Below are positions 1 to 7,253 of a stretch of DNA of 39,143 nucleotides, piece after piece. Both the position numbers and the translations under genes were made by a program. Source of the stretch: Deltaproteobacteria bacterium (GTDB lineage Bacteria; Desulfobacterota; Binatia; UBA12015); contig JAJCZO010000124.1 in NCBI GenBank assembly GCA_029262355.1, forward strand, positions 1 to 39,143, in the 5' to 3' direction. A model generated the notes under the pieces. The model did not search any database. It saw nothing but the letters and a program-made list of their open reading frames with translations, and was not told the DNA's origin. The first letter of the stretch is position 1; every line of letters begins with the position of its first letter.

Positions 1-109
1 GCCAGGCACGTCCCTTCGACCCGATCCCCGCGTTGCGAAAACTAGCGAGAGTGCCCGACTATCGCGTCGTTTTCGCGCCTTGGCCTCGGGTCGAAGGGGC
101 GCACCTGGC
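1..109. repeat. Imperfect long inverted repeat at window edge
   Basis: Bases 1-24 match the reverse complement of 86-109 at 21 of 24 positions. An inner pair follows: gcgaaaac at 35-42 and gttttcgc at 69-76. Together they can fold into one long two-stem hairpin with a loop of about 26 bases. It lies directly next to a transposase fragment, so I infer that it belongs to a mobile-element remnant. The outer arm begins at base 1, so the element may continue outside the window. Confidence 0.55.
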
Positions 110-116
110 TCGGTCC

Positions 117-139
117 GGAGCTTTTCAACAACCTGCTAG
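117..139 (-). mobile_element. Possible IS end, interrupting transposase remnant
   Basis: On the minus strand this reads as CTAGCAGG-TTGTTGAAAAG-CTCC. From memory it resembles the terminal inverted repeats of some IS1182/IS5-like elements (CTAGCAGGCTGTTGAAAAACTCC type). The reading frame of the neighbouring transposase fragment stops inside it, as expected if a second element inserted there. A related 20-base motif lies at 25262-25281. The family assignment is tentative. Confidence 0.35.
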
Positions 140-276
140 TGGCGCTCGATGTAGTCGGTGACCTCGGCTTCGAGCGCCTCGGTGAGCATGCGACGGGCTC
201 CCTCGCGGGCGATCTCGTCGAGGCTGGGTTCGGTGAGGGGCAGCGGCGGTCGCGCTCGCTCTTCTGCTGCTGCCAT
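136..276 (-). pseudogene. IS256-family transposase, N-terminal fragment
   Basis: This minus-strand frame starts at ATG 276 and runs 46 codons to TAG at 138-136. The peptide has a run of alanines, then PPLPLTEPSLDEIAREGAR, then MLTEALEAEVTDYIERH. This is the recognisable start of IS256/Mutator-type transposases, which are normally about 400 residues long and carry a DDE catalytic domain. Only the first tenth remains, and the stop falls exactly where a different IS-end-like sequence begins. It is therefore a dead remnant, probably disrupted by a second insertion. Bases 277-355 upstream hold nothing I can recognise. Confidence 0.7.
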
Positions 277-355
277 GGTGTCGGGTCTCCTTCCGTCGTG
301 AGATTCAAAGCCCAGCCACCACCGGGTGGCTCAGGCCGACCCACAACTTCGGGAG

Positions 356-703
356 ATGCCTCCGCCTGTGGTGCTCGAAGGGATCGGTGCGCTTCCGGCT
401 CTAGGAGCTGGGAGCCCGACTTCCCCCGGATCTCCCTTGGCGGCTGGCGACCCCGAGGCTACTCTCGGGTTCTTGGACGAAGAGAAGCCAGAGCCGGTAG
501 AGGTCCCGTACACGGAGCTTTCCGCCGAGGCCCTCCACGGGCTGATGCAGGAGTTCGTTACCCGCGACGGCACGGATTACGGTGTGAAGGAGCGCCCCCT
601 CGCCTCGAAGCTCGCGCAGCTCCGCACGCTGCTCGAACGCGGGGAGGCCCGGGTCGTCTTCGACCCTGAAACGGGCACCGCCAACATCGTCGTTGCCGTT
701 TGA
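356..703 (+). CDS. YheU family (UPF0270) small protein
   Basis: The C-terminal 70 residues match the YheU/UPF0270 pattern: a VPYTELSAEAL start, the motif EFVTRDGTDYG, a lysine/glutamine-rich helix, and the ending RGEARVVFDPETGTANIV. YheU proteins are usually 70-90 residues and have no established function. Here an ATG at 356 gives 115 residues; an in-frame GTG at 326 would give 125. Neither start has a well-spaced ribosome binding site. The extra N-terminal part is Pro/Gly/Ala-rich and probably disordered, so the true start could also be further in, for example TTG 473. The family call is firm and the start is uncertain. Confidence 0.75.
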   Translation: MPPPVVLEGIGALPALGAGSPTSPGSPLAAGDPEATLGFLDEEKPEPVEVPYTELSAEALHGLMQEFVTRDGTDYGVKERPLASKLAQLRTLLERGEARVVFDPETGTANIVVAV

Positions 704-802
704 ACGACCGTCTCCGCGCGCGCAGTGGGGGTCGAAATTGGCGACTTTCGGCGGCGGCGTCCCTTCCGTATGGTTGGCAGATACCCACAGCGCCGAATCA
801 TT

Positions 803-809
803 AAGGAGG
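803..809 (+). promoter_or_regulatory. Strong ribosome binding site for the SDR gene
   Basis: A perfect AAGGAGG lies 10 bases before ATG 820 and fixes the start of the dehydrogenase. Few other genes in this window have a site this strong, which suggests high translation. Confidence 0.8.
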
Positions 810-819
810 TTCCAGAACA

Positions 820-1725
820 ATGGGTGGTTTTCTCGAAGGAAAGGCGGTCGCAATCACGGGCTCGGGCCGAGGCATCGGACGAGCGATCGCGCTGGCCTGC
901 GCGGCTGAGGGCGCAAAGGTCGTCGTGAACGACTACGGCGTGTCGATGGATGGGCAGGAGCCCACCAGCGAGATCGCCAACGAAGTCGTCGATGAGATCA
1001 AGTCGGCGGGCGGCGAAGCCGTTGCGAACGCGAACTCCGTGGCTGAGATGGAAGGCGGTGCGAGCATCGTCCAGTCGGCCGTCGACAACTTCGGTCGGAT
1101 CGATGGCGTCGTTTGCGTCGCCGGCATCCTTCGCGAGCGCATGCTCTTCAACATGACCGAGGACGACTGGGACCCGGTCGTTGCCACCCACTTGAAGGGG
1201 CACTTTACCGTCTTCAAGGCAGCCTCCGCTGTCATGCGCAAGCAGAAGAGCGGTACGTTGATCGGCTTTACGTCGGGCGCCTTCGCGGGTTCGGTCGCCC
1301 AGGCCAACTACGCGTCGGCCAAGGGGGGCATCGTTTCTCTCGTCCGCAGCGCCGCCGTCGGCCTTCACAAGTATGGTGTGACGGCCAACTGCATCGCGCC
1401 CGTCGCGCGCACGCGCATGAGCGCCAACGTTCCGATGGAGATCGCTGGGATGGGCGACGCCGAGGACGTCGCTCCGATGGCCGTCTACCTGATGAGCGAC
1501 AAGGCTCGGCACATCACAGGACAGGTCTACACCGTCTCGGGCGGCAAGATCGCGATCTGGAATCAGCCAGCCGAGCTTCGGGCGATGTTCAAGGACGGCC
1601 GTTGGTCTCCACGGGAGATCGCGGAACGCCTCGATGGGCAGGTCGGCGTCGAGAAGATGCCGATGATCGATCGCCTCGAGGCGATGGCGAAGGCCGCCGC
1701 TTCTGGCGACAAGCCCAACGGATAG
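820..1725 (+). CDS. SDR family NAD(P)-dependent dehydrogenase
   Basis: A 301-residue classical short-chain dehydrogenase/reductase. The cofactor loop TGSGRGIG is at residues 13-20, VNDYG at 36-40 follows strand beta-2, catalytic Ser is near 152, and the YxxxK pair is Y164/K168. The sequence resembles the hydroxyacyl-CoA dehydrogenase half of 17-beta-HSD4/multifunctional enzymes and related steroid or acyl-CoA SDRs, so the substrate is probably a 3-hydroxyacyl-CoA or a sterol-like alcohol (inferred). After the usual SDR core there is a C-terminal tail of about 55 residues containing a WSPREIAERL helix, typical of that subgroup. The gene has its own strong ribosome site and a terminator directly downstream, so it is probably monocistronic. 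Confidence 0.9.
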   Translation: MGGFLEGKAVAITGSGRGIGRAIALACAAEGAKVVVNDYGVSMDGQEPTSEIANEVVDEIKSAGGEAVANANSVAEMEGGASIVQSAVDNFGRIDGVVCVAGILRERMLFNMTEDDWDPVVATHLKGHFTVFKAASAVMRKQKSGTLIGFTSGAFAGSVAQANYASAKGGIVSLVRSAAVGLHKYGVTANCIAPVARTRMSANVPMEIAGMGDAEDVAPMAVYLMSDKARHITGQVYTVSGGKIAIWNQPAELRAMFKDGRWSPREIAERLDGQVGVEKMPMIDRLEAMAKAAASGDKPNG

Positions 1726-1746
1726 TCGCGTCGCTTTCGGTGCGCG

Positions 1747-1782
1747 AAAAGGGCCGCCCCTTCAAATGGGGCGGCCTTTTTT
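1747..1782 (+). terminator. Rho-independent terminator after SDR gene
   Basis: GGCCGCCCC (1752-1760) pairs perfectly with GGGGCGGCC (1768-1776) across a 7-base loop, followed by six T (1777-1782). An A-tract at 1747-1750 precedes the stem, so it may also work in the other direction. This is the clearest intrinsic terminator in the window. Confidence 0.9.
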
Positions 1783-1886
1783 CGCTTCTTGGTTGCACTC
1801 TCTTCCGGTCCCGGTGTCGCGGGCTGAGATCTTTCCGCCGTCGCCCGCTCGAGGTCACGTTCTCCTTGAGAGCGAGTGTTTCGGAA

Positions 1887-1901
1887 GTTACCACATGTAA
1901 C
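1887..1901. promoter_or_regulatory. Perfect inverted repeat, candidate operator
   Basis: GTTAC-CACAT-GTAAC is a perfect 5-base inverted repeat with a 5-base spacer, lying 45 bases before the MBL-fold gene start at 1947. The shape suits a dimeric repressor such as a TetR-type protein, but no regulator gene is nearby. It could be chance. Confidence 0.3.
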
Positions 1902-1946
1902 AGCGGTCGCGCTCCTCTCGGTTGGGCCCGTTCGCACATACGCATC

Positions 1947-3047
1947 ATGGGAACGCGCCAGGAGCAGGAAGAGGCGAGCACGGAAGTCACCGAGGTGGCG
2001 AAGGACGTGCTTCGGATGCAGCTGCCCATCTCGATGCCGGGGTTGGGTCACGTCAACTGCTATGCGCTGATCGATGGCGATGGCGCGGCCGTCGTCGATC
2101 CGGGACTTCCGACTCCCGGGTCGTTTGCTGCTTTGAAGGATCGTCTGGGGCAGGCGGGGCTCGCCGTCAAGAACATCCATACCGTGATCGTGACGCACTC
2201 CCACGCGGATCATTTCGGTGGGGCGAGCCGCATCGTGAAGGAGTCGGGGGCGCGACTCGTTGCGCATCGCGCCTTCAGCTTTGGCGGTGCGCCGGCAGAG
2301 CCTGAGGTGTCGGTCGACGATCTGCACGCTCATGGTCATGCGCACGGCGCCGCGGACGGACACAATCACGCAGCGTTCGGTGAGCGTCCACCGATCGTCG
2401 TGAAGACGTCTTCCGGGTGGTCGGGGAAGACGCCGTGGGGAGGTGAGCGCCCGAAGCCGCCGCTCAAGATGCGGCTTCGGTGGCGTGCGATGCGCTTGAT
2501 TGGTCGGGCGTTCTCGTTTCCGCCGATCAGTCACCCGGTGGACCAAGGTGATGTGCTGCGGCTTGGCGGCCGCGAGTGGTTCGTTCTGCACACGCCTGGG
2601 CACACGAACGATCACTTCTGCCTTCACAACAAGGAAGACGGAATGTTCCTCGCCGGAGATCACGTTCTTCCAACCATCACCCCGCACATCTCGGGGCTGT
2701 CGATGGAGAAGGATCCCCTGGCGGCCTTCTTCGATTCGCTCGACCGCGCGGCGGCGCTACCCCACGTGGAGCTGGCGCTCCCTGCCCACGGCCACCCCTT
2801 TGATGATCTCGCGGCTCGTTGCGAGGCGATCAAGGAACACCACGACGAGCGCCTCGAGAAGGTGAAGACGATCGCCCGCGAACTGGGGCCGGCGACGGTG
2901 CAAGCGTTCAGTCGCAAGCTGTTCCGCGAGCGGAGCTGGGGCTCGATGGCCGAGAGCGAGACGTACGCGCATCTCGAGCACATTCGTCTTCTCGGGGATG
3001 CGGAGCGTCGCTCGAACGGCAAGGGGCAACTGCTCTACGAGATATAG
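1947..3047 (+). CDS. MBL-fold metallo-hydrolase with winged-helix C-terminus
   Basis: A 366-residue metallo-beta-lactamase-fold hydrolase. The zinc motif HSHADH is at residues 84-89, with further ligands H219 (TPGHTND), D238 (AGDH) and H281 (PAHGHP). The last 75 residues (EHHDERLEKVKTIAREL onward) resemble the winged-helix domain found at the end of LACTB2-like hydrolases, which often act on thioesters, RNA or other esters. The substrate cannot be inferred here. An unusual insertion between the first zinc motif and H219 includes seven histidines between 127 and 141, followed by a basic proline-rich stretch. I chose ATG 1947 because the family-like sequence begins just after it. Upstream there is a candidate operator but no clear ribosome site. 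Confidence 0.88.
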   Translation: MGTRQEQEEASTEVTEVAKDVLRMQLPISMPGLGHVNCYALIDGDGAAVVDPGLPTPGSFAALKDRLGQAGLAVKNIHTVIVTHSHADHFGGASRIVKESGARLVAHRAFSFGGAPAEPEVSVDDLHAHGHAHGAADGHNHAAFGERPPIVVKTSSGWSGKTPWGGERPKPPLKMRLRWRAMRLIGRAFSFPPISHPVDQGDVLRLGGREWFVLHTPGHTNDHFCLHNKEDGMFLAGDHVLPTITPHISGLSMEKDPLAAFFDSLDRAAALPHVELALPAHGHPFDDLAARCEAIKEHHDERLEKVKTIARELGPATVQAFSRKLFRERSWGSMAESETYAHLEHIRLLGDAERRSNGKGQLLYEI

Positions 3048-3103
3048 AGCGCGGAGCCCGCGCTCTGGTAGCGGCACTGCAGGGGCGATGATAGGCCGAA
3101 GGC

Positions 3104-3946
3104 ATGGATCTCGGCCTTACGATCTTCTTTACGGACTCCTCCATCGGCCCCACGGAGCTCGCGCAGGCGGCGGAAGAGCGCGACTTCGAATCCCTCTGGG
3201 TTGCTGAGCACTCGCACATCCCGGTCCGTCGGGCGACGCCGTTCCCCGGCGGCGGTGATCTGCCGAAGATGTACTACGACGTGATGGATCCTTTCGTCAC
3301 GCTGTCCGCCGCCGCGGCCGTTACGAAGAAGCTCAAGGTCGGCACGGGCATCTGTCTGGTGCCGCAGCGCGATCCGATTCAGACCGCCAAGAGCGTCGCG
3401 AGTCTCGATCAGATTTCGAACGGGCGGTTTCTGTTCGGCGTCGGCGGTGGTTGGAATGTAGAGGAGGCCGCCAATCACGGAACCTCCGACTTCAAGTCTC
3501 GTTGGAAGCTCATGCGTGAGCGGATCGAGGCTATGAAGGAGATCTGGACGTCGAGCAAGGCCGAGTATCACGGCGACCTCGTGGACTTCGATCCGGTTTT
3601 CGCTTGGCCGAAGCCAGTTCAGAAGCCCCATCCGCCCGTGCACGTGGGCGGGGCGTTTCCACTCGGTGCGAAGCGGGCGGCTCGGTACGGCGACGGCTGG
3701 GTGCCGATCAATCCCGGCCGCAAGGCGCTCGGCTCACAGATCGCGGAGTTCCACCAGATGTGTCGTGACGCTGGCCGCGACGCGCTTCCTGTGACCTTGT
3801 TCGGCGCCCCGGGCAAGGCCGCCTCACTCGAAGGAGCTCGTGAGGCGGGTGTTGCTCGTGCGGTCTTTGCGCTTCCCCCGGCCCCTCGCGACGAGGTATT
3901 GCCGCTGTTGGATCGCTACGCTGAACTCCGCGCCGAAATCCGCTGA
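3104..3946 (+). CDS. LLM-class F420-dependent oxidoreductase
   Basis: A 280-residue luciferase-like monooxygenase-fold protein of the F420-dependent type (resembling the Rv2161c/TIGR03619 group). Typical features are [13 protein letters not shown] near residues 28-40, a [11 protein letters not shown] strand, [10 protein letters not shown] and the glycine-rich FGVGGGWN near residues 110-118. These enzymes transfer hydride between F420H2 (sometimes FMN) and an organic substrate; the substrate cannot be predicted. It lies 56 bases after the MBL gene and only 11 bases before the cyclase, so it may be cotranscribed with both. An F420 preference would imply that the host makes F420, but no F420 biosynthesis gene is visible here. 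Confidence 0.85.
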   Translation: MDLGLTIFFTDSSIGPTELAQAAEERDFESLWVAEHSHIPVRRATPFPGGGDLPKMYYDVMDPFVTLSAAAAVTKKLKVGTGICLVPQRDPIQTAKSVASLDQISNGRFLFGVGGGWNVEEAANHGTSDFKSRWKLMRERIEAMKEIWTSSKAEYHGDLVDFDPVFAWPKPVQKPHPPVHVGGAFPLGAKRAARYGDGWVPINPGRKALGSQIAEFHQMCRDAGRDALPVTLFGAPGKAASLEGAREAGVARAVFALPPAPRDEVLPLLDRYAELRAEIR

Positions 3947-3957
3947 ATCCGACGACC

Positions 3958-5289
3958 GTGACGCCGACGTCGCCTCGCGAGGATCTGGTTCAGCACGCGA
4001 TCGCCGCCGAGGAGATGCGCGGTCTCCACCTCGCGATGCGGTGGCGCCTCTTTGGCCTCGCCGTGGTGTCGGTCTGGGTCGTGTTCGAGAACCGGTTTCC
4101 GATTGGACTCTGGTATCTCGGCTTGGTCGGAGTCCTCGCCCTCAGCGGGAGCGTGCCACTCTTCGTTCAGCGCAGCCGCCTCGGCCTCGGCTGGCTCTAC
4201 GGCCAAGCGGTGATCGACGCTGGCGTTCTGGCGGTCGCGGTGTTCGTTGCGAACCCATTCGATTCGGCGGCCCTCCCGCCGCAGATGCAGCTCCGGTTTT
4301 CGAACGAGCTCTATCTCTTTGGCCTGGTCGGCCTTTCCGCACTGAGCTATGCGCCGCGACTCGTTCTGTGGACCGGGTTCGCGGGCGCAGCTGTCTGGTC
4401 GTTGTGTGTGCTGTGGGTCGTCTTGCTCCCGGAGTCGGTCGCGGACTTCGACTATGAGGGGTACGCGGCGTTGTCTCTCGGGGAGCGGCTGGACCTCATC
4501 AACGAGCCCTATCGGATCATGATCGGAGTCTGGCTGAGGCAGATGCTCCTGCTGCTTCTCCTTGCGATCACGCTGGCGATCGCGGTTGCCCGCTCGCGGC
4601 GGCTCGTCGTTCAGCAGGTGTCCGTGGAGAGGGAACGCGCGAATCTCGCTCGATATTTCTCGCCGAAGCTGGTGGAGGAGCTGGCTCACCAAGGGGCCGC
4701 TCTGGGCGAGACGCGGGAGCGGGACGTCATCGTGCTCTTCGCTGATCTGGCCGGTTTTACGACCTTCGCGGCAGAGCAGTCTCCAGATGAGGTGATCGCG
4801 CTGCTCCGTGGGTATCACCGGCGGATCAGCCGGCAGGTCTTTGCGCACGATGGGACGCTGGAGGAGTATCTTGGCGATGGCGTGATGGCGACGTTCGGGA
4901 ATCCGGGCCCCTCAGCGACGGATGCCGCGAACGCACTGAGGTGCGCTCGTGGCATCGTGCGCTCGATCGAGGACTGGAGCCAGGAGCGGCGCGCGGCAGG
5001 GGCGAACCCGCTTCAGGTCCGGGTGGGTATGCACCGGGGTCCCGTGGTGATCGGCAACGTCGGCGAAGAGCAGCTGCAGTTCGCCGTCGTCGGTGATGCC
5101 GTCAACGTGGCGAGTCGCTTGCAGGAGCTCGCCAAGGAACTTGGAGTCGCCGTGGCGATGAGCGACGAGGTCGTCGAGGCGGCGCGGGAAGAGGGCGTCG
5201 CCACCGAAGAGGATCTGGCTGGGCTGTGCGACGCGGGCGGACACGAGCTGCGCGGTCGTCGGGGCGTGGTTCGGGTGTGGTCGCTCTGA
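3958..5289 (+). CDS. Membrane-bound class III adenylate/guanylate cyclase
   Basis: A 443-residue protein. Residues 28-212 hold about five or six hydrophobic segments (for example 30-45, 50-70, 82-99, 118-157, 192-212). A linker at 213-250 leads to a class III cyclase catalytic domain. Metal-binding aspartates are D263 (FADLAGFT) and D307 (LGDGVMATF); the transition-state pair is N383 and R387 (VVGDAVNVASRL). The residues that normally select the purine (Lys and Asp) appear as E303 and Q374, so specificity for ATP is not certain. The product is a cyclic nucleotide made at the inner membrane. The start is GTG 3958, 11 bases after the preceding stop; an internal ATG at codon 20 is an alternative. 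Confidence 0.9.
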   Translation: MTPTSPREDLVQHAIAAEEMRGLHLAMRWRLFGLAVVSVWVVFENRFPIGLWYLGLVGVLALSGSVPLFVQRSRLGLGWLYGQAVIDAGVLAVAVFVANPFDSAALPPQMQLRFSNELYLFGLVGLSALSYAPRLVLWTGFAGAAVWSLCVLWVVLLPESVADFDYEGYAALSLGERLDLINEPYRIMIGVWLRQMLLLLLLAITLAIAVARSRRLVVQQVSVERERANLARYFSPKLVEELAHQGAALGETRERDVIVLFADLAGFTTFAAEQSPDEVIALLRGYHRRISRQVFAHDGTLEEYLGDGVMATFGNPGPSATDAANALRCARGIVRSIEDWSQERRAAGANPLQVRVGMHRGPVVIGNVGEEQLQFAVVGDAVNVASRLQELAKELGVAVAMSDEVVEAAREEGVATEEDLAGLCDAGGHELRGRRGVVRVWSL

Positions 5290-5310
5290 GGGGCGTCAGG
5301 CTGCGCCGAC

Positions 5311-5835
5311 TCACATGAAAGGCTTGTCGAGTGCCTTGCGCATGAGATCCTGTGCGTCTGATGCGCCGAGCACTTGTGAGTACCGCGCTTTCACCCACCA
5401 TCGACCGTCCTGCTTCACGAGCTCCCAGTGGTTGACGGCCATCCGAAGCATGCGGAAGTCGTCTTCGTCGCGGTGGTAGATTCGGGTGTAGCCCGTCGCC
5501 GTAGCGACGTCGCCATCCACGTTGACCACCGCTGGTCCGATCGTGTGGGCCGCGTTGGGGAGGAGCTTCTGGTGGTCTTCGGAGCGCACCATCTCGCCCA
5601 CGGCGCCGCGGCCACGCATGACCATCGTCTTGTCCGGGCCGCCTTCGGTCCCGGTTCCAACCGCGCGCACCTCGTAGAGCGTATCCTTCGTGAAGAGCTC
5701 CATGGCGGCCTCGGCTTCGCCTGCGTCGACGGCCAGCCCGTAGCGCACGATGAGGCGGTGGATGGCCAACTCGTCCTCCACGCGGTCGAGTCGCTTGGTC
5801 AGGGCGGACACTTGATCTTCGATGGAATCGCTCAT
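5311..5835 (-). CDS. SnoaL-like (NTF2-fold) nuclear transport factor 2 family protein
   Basis: A 174-residue protein with the SnoaL_4/NTF2-like layout: a coiled N-terminal helix, then LAIHRLIVRYGLAVDAGE (helix with the family-typical Tyr and Asp), MELFTKDTLYEV, a NAAHTIG strand, and a C-terminal sheet ending in WELVKQDGRWWVKARY. Members include polyketide cyclases, steroid isomerase-like enzymes, dehydratases and many of unknown function, so no reaction is assigned. It is the last of three minus-strand genes with close spacing, and it ends 22 bases from the convergent cyclase gene. Confidence 0.82.
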   Translation of the reverse strand: MSDSIEDQVSALTKRLDRVEDELAIHRLIVRYGLAVDAGEAEAAMELFTKDTLYEVRAVGTGTEGGPDKTMVMRGRGAVGEMVRSEDHQKLLPNAAHTIGPAVVNVDGDVATATGYTRIYHRDEDDFRMLRMAVNHWELVKQDGRWWVKARYSQVLGASDAQDLMRKALDKPFM

Positions 5836-5894
5836 GCGGATCGAGCGCTACCATTCCAGGGGGAAGAAGACCACGAACGACCGCTTGCGCGCGG

Positions 5895-6398
5895 CTAGCG
5901 CAGCGACACGATCGTGTACGTGAGGCGGCCGCGCGGGATGTCGACTTCGAAGTCCTCGTCGACCCGTCGGCCCATGATCTCCGCGCCGAGCGGGGAGCTC
6001 GGGGACAGGGCGTGTACCGTCGAACCCGCGAGATTGAGCTTCTCGCCGCCGCCAGCGGGGACGACGAAGTGCGCCGTCTCATGGCCGTCATCGTCTTCCA
6101 GGCTCACCAGTGCTCCGAGTGCGACCTGGCTCCCCTCGGCCAAGCCGCCCGGGGTGAAGTGCGTAAGCCGATCGAGTGCGATCTGCAGCTGGCCCACGCG
6201 GTCCGCAAGGCCGCGAGCGAGGTACGCTGCCTCGGTAGAGCGGGTGTCCTTCGGATGCTCAGAGCGCGCCTCCGCGTGTGACGCCCCGGCCTGGGTCGCG
6301 TTCTGTGACTCGGTCAGCGCTGCGAGCTGAGCTTCGATGCGCTCGCGAAGAGCGGCGACCAGCTCGGCCTTGGTCACTTCGACGTGTTCGTCATTCAC
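5895..6398 (-). CDS. GreA/GreB-like elongation-factor family protein
   Basis: A 167-residue protein. Residues 8-90 are predicted helical and could form the antiparallel coiled coil of Gre factors; the second half (from about 95) matches the GreA/GreB C-terminal domain: LVSLEDDDGHETAHFVVP, a GGEKLN segment, then LSPSSPLGAEIMGRRVDED and a beta-rich end. GreA and GreB enter the RNA polymerase secondary channel and stimulate transcript cleavage through acidic residues at the coiled-coil tip. The tip here is a long polar loop, so cleavage activity is not assured; it may be an Rnk- or Gfh-like relative. The start is GTG 6398, overlapping the upstream methyltransferase-like gene by 8 bases, which indicates translational coupling. 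Confidence 0.82.
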   Translation of the reverse strand: MNDEHVEVTKAELVAALRERIEAQLAALTESQNATQAGASHAEARSEHPKDTRSTEAAYLARGLADRVGQLQIALDRLTHFTPGGLAEGSQVALGALVSLEDDDGHETAHFVVPAGGGEKLNLAGSTVHALSPSSPLGAEIMGRRVDEDFEVDIPRGRLTYTIVSLR

Positions 6399-7155
6399 TG
6401 GGCTTGCGGAACTTGTAGATGAAGCGATCGGTCTTGCCCCGAACTGCCGGAAGAAAGACGTTCTTCGTGCGGTCGTCCTCGGGGTGGCTCAAGAGGTCGC
6501 TCTCGCCCTCGAACGTGAAGCCGGCCGCGACGATCTCATTCTTCACGATCGCGGCATCGACGCGGTGGGTCGTATTCACGTCGCGGTCCTTCGAGCCGGG
6601 TTCGGCGTGGTGATCGACGATGCCGTAGATCCCGCCGGGCTTTAGCGCGCGGAGAATCTGCGCGTTCATCTTCTCTCGGTCGACCTCTTGCCAATACGTG
6701 TCGTGGTAGAACAACACCATCAGGGCGGCGTCGAGAGACCCGGCGGGGAGCTCTAATGCGTCGAGTTCTGCGTCGAAACGCTCGCAGTGTTCGAGCGCTG
6801 GTTGGCCGAGCCGCTTCTCGATCGCCGGGATCATGACCGTGCCGAAGCGATCGAGGATGAGCGCGTTGTTCTGGACGTAGACCTTTCCCGCGTGCCCCAC
6901 TGCCCGACAGAGGATGTCGCTATAGTAGCCGCCCCCGGCCATCAGGTCGGCCACCCTCATGCCGGGCTCGATGCCGAAGAAGGCAACGACCTCACCGGGC
7001 CGACGGTCCTCGTCGCGAGCTCGATCGGCGGCGGGCCGATCGGCGTGCGCGACCGCCGCCGCGACGGTGTCGGGAACCGGCGCGCCGCCGCTTGCCGCAG
7101 CTGGCGCGTACGCAAGAAGGGCCGCGAGGCAGGTAAGGGACATGATCCGTGTCAT
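6391..7155 (-). CDS. Exported class I SAM methyltransferase-like protein (COG4798 type)
   Basis: From ATG 7155 the protein has 254 residues. It opens with a signal peptide (MTRIMSLTCLAALLAYAPAAA), followed by a Rossmann-type SAM motif with VADLMAGGGYYSDIL near residue 70, a post-motif with LDAALMVLFYHD, and LKPGGIYGIVDHH. This fits the predicted exported methyltransferases of COG4798, whose substrate is unknown. SAM is not expected in the periplasm, so either the protein is retained on the inner side or the domain has another role. The frame stays open upstream to 7281, but the signal peptide supports 7155 (or ATG 7143). It is divergent from the MoxR operon, with 98 bases between starts. Confidence 0.82.
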   Translation of the reverse strand: MTRIMSLTCLAALLAYAPAAASGGAPVPDTVAAAVAHADRPAADRARDEDRRPGEVVAFFGIEPGMRVADLMAGGGYYSDILCRAVGHAGKVYVQNNALILDRFGTVMIPAIEKRLGQPALEHCERFDAELDALELPAGSLDAALMVLFYHDTYWQEVDREKMNAQILRALKPGGIYGIVDHHAEPGSKDRDVNTTHRVDAAIVKNEIVAAGFTFEGESDLLSHPEDDRTKNVFLPAVRGKTDRFIYKFRKPSE

Positions 7156-7253
7156 TGGGATACCGTACCATGATCGGGCGGGGCGTGAAGGCGGTTGCGC
7201 GCCTCCGGTCGCGGTTGACATGCGAGGGCGGCCGTTCAAGATGCGCAGCAACC

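Noticed and set aside
139..669. Plus-strand frame of 176 codons starting in the transposase remnant
   Set aside because: It is antisense to the IS256-type fragment and then overlaps the YheU frame; the later part is arginine-rich shadow sequence.
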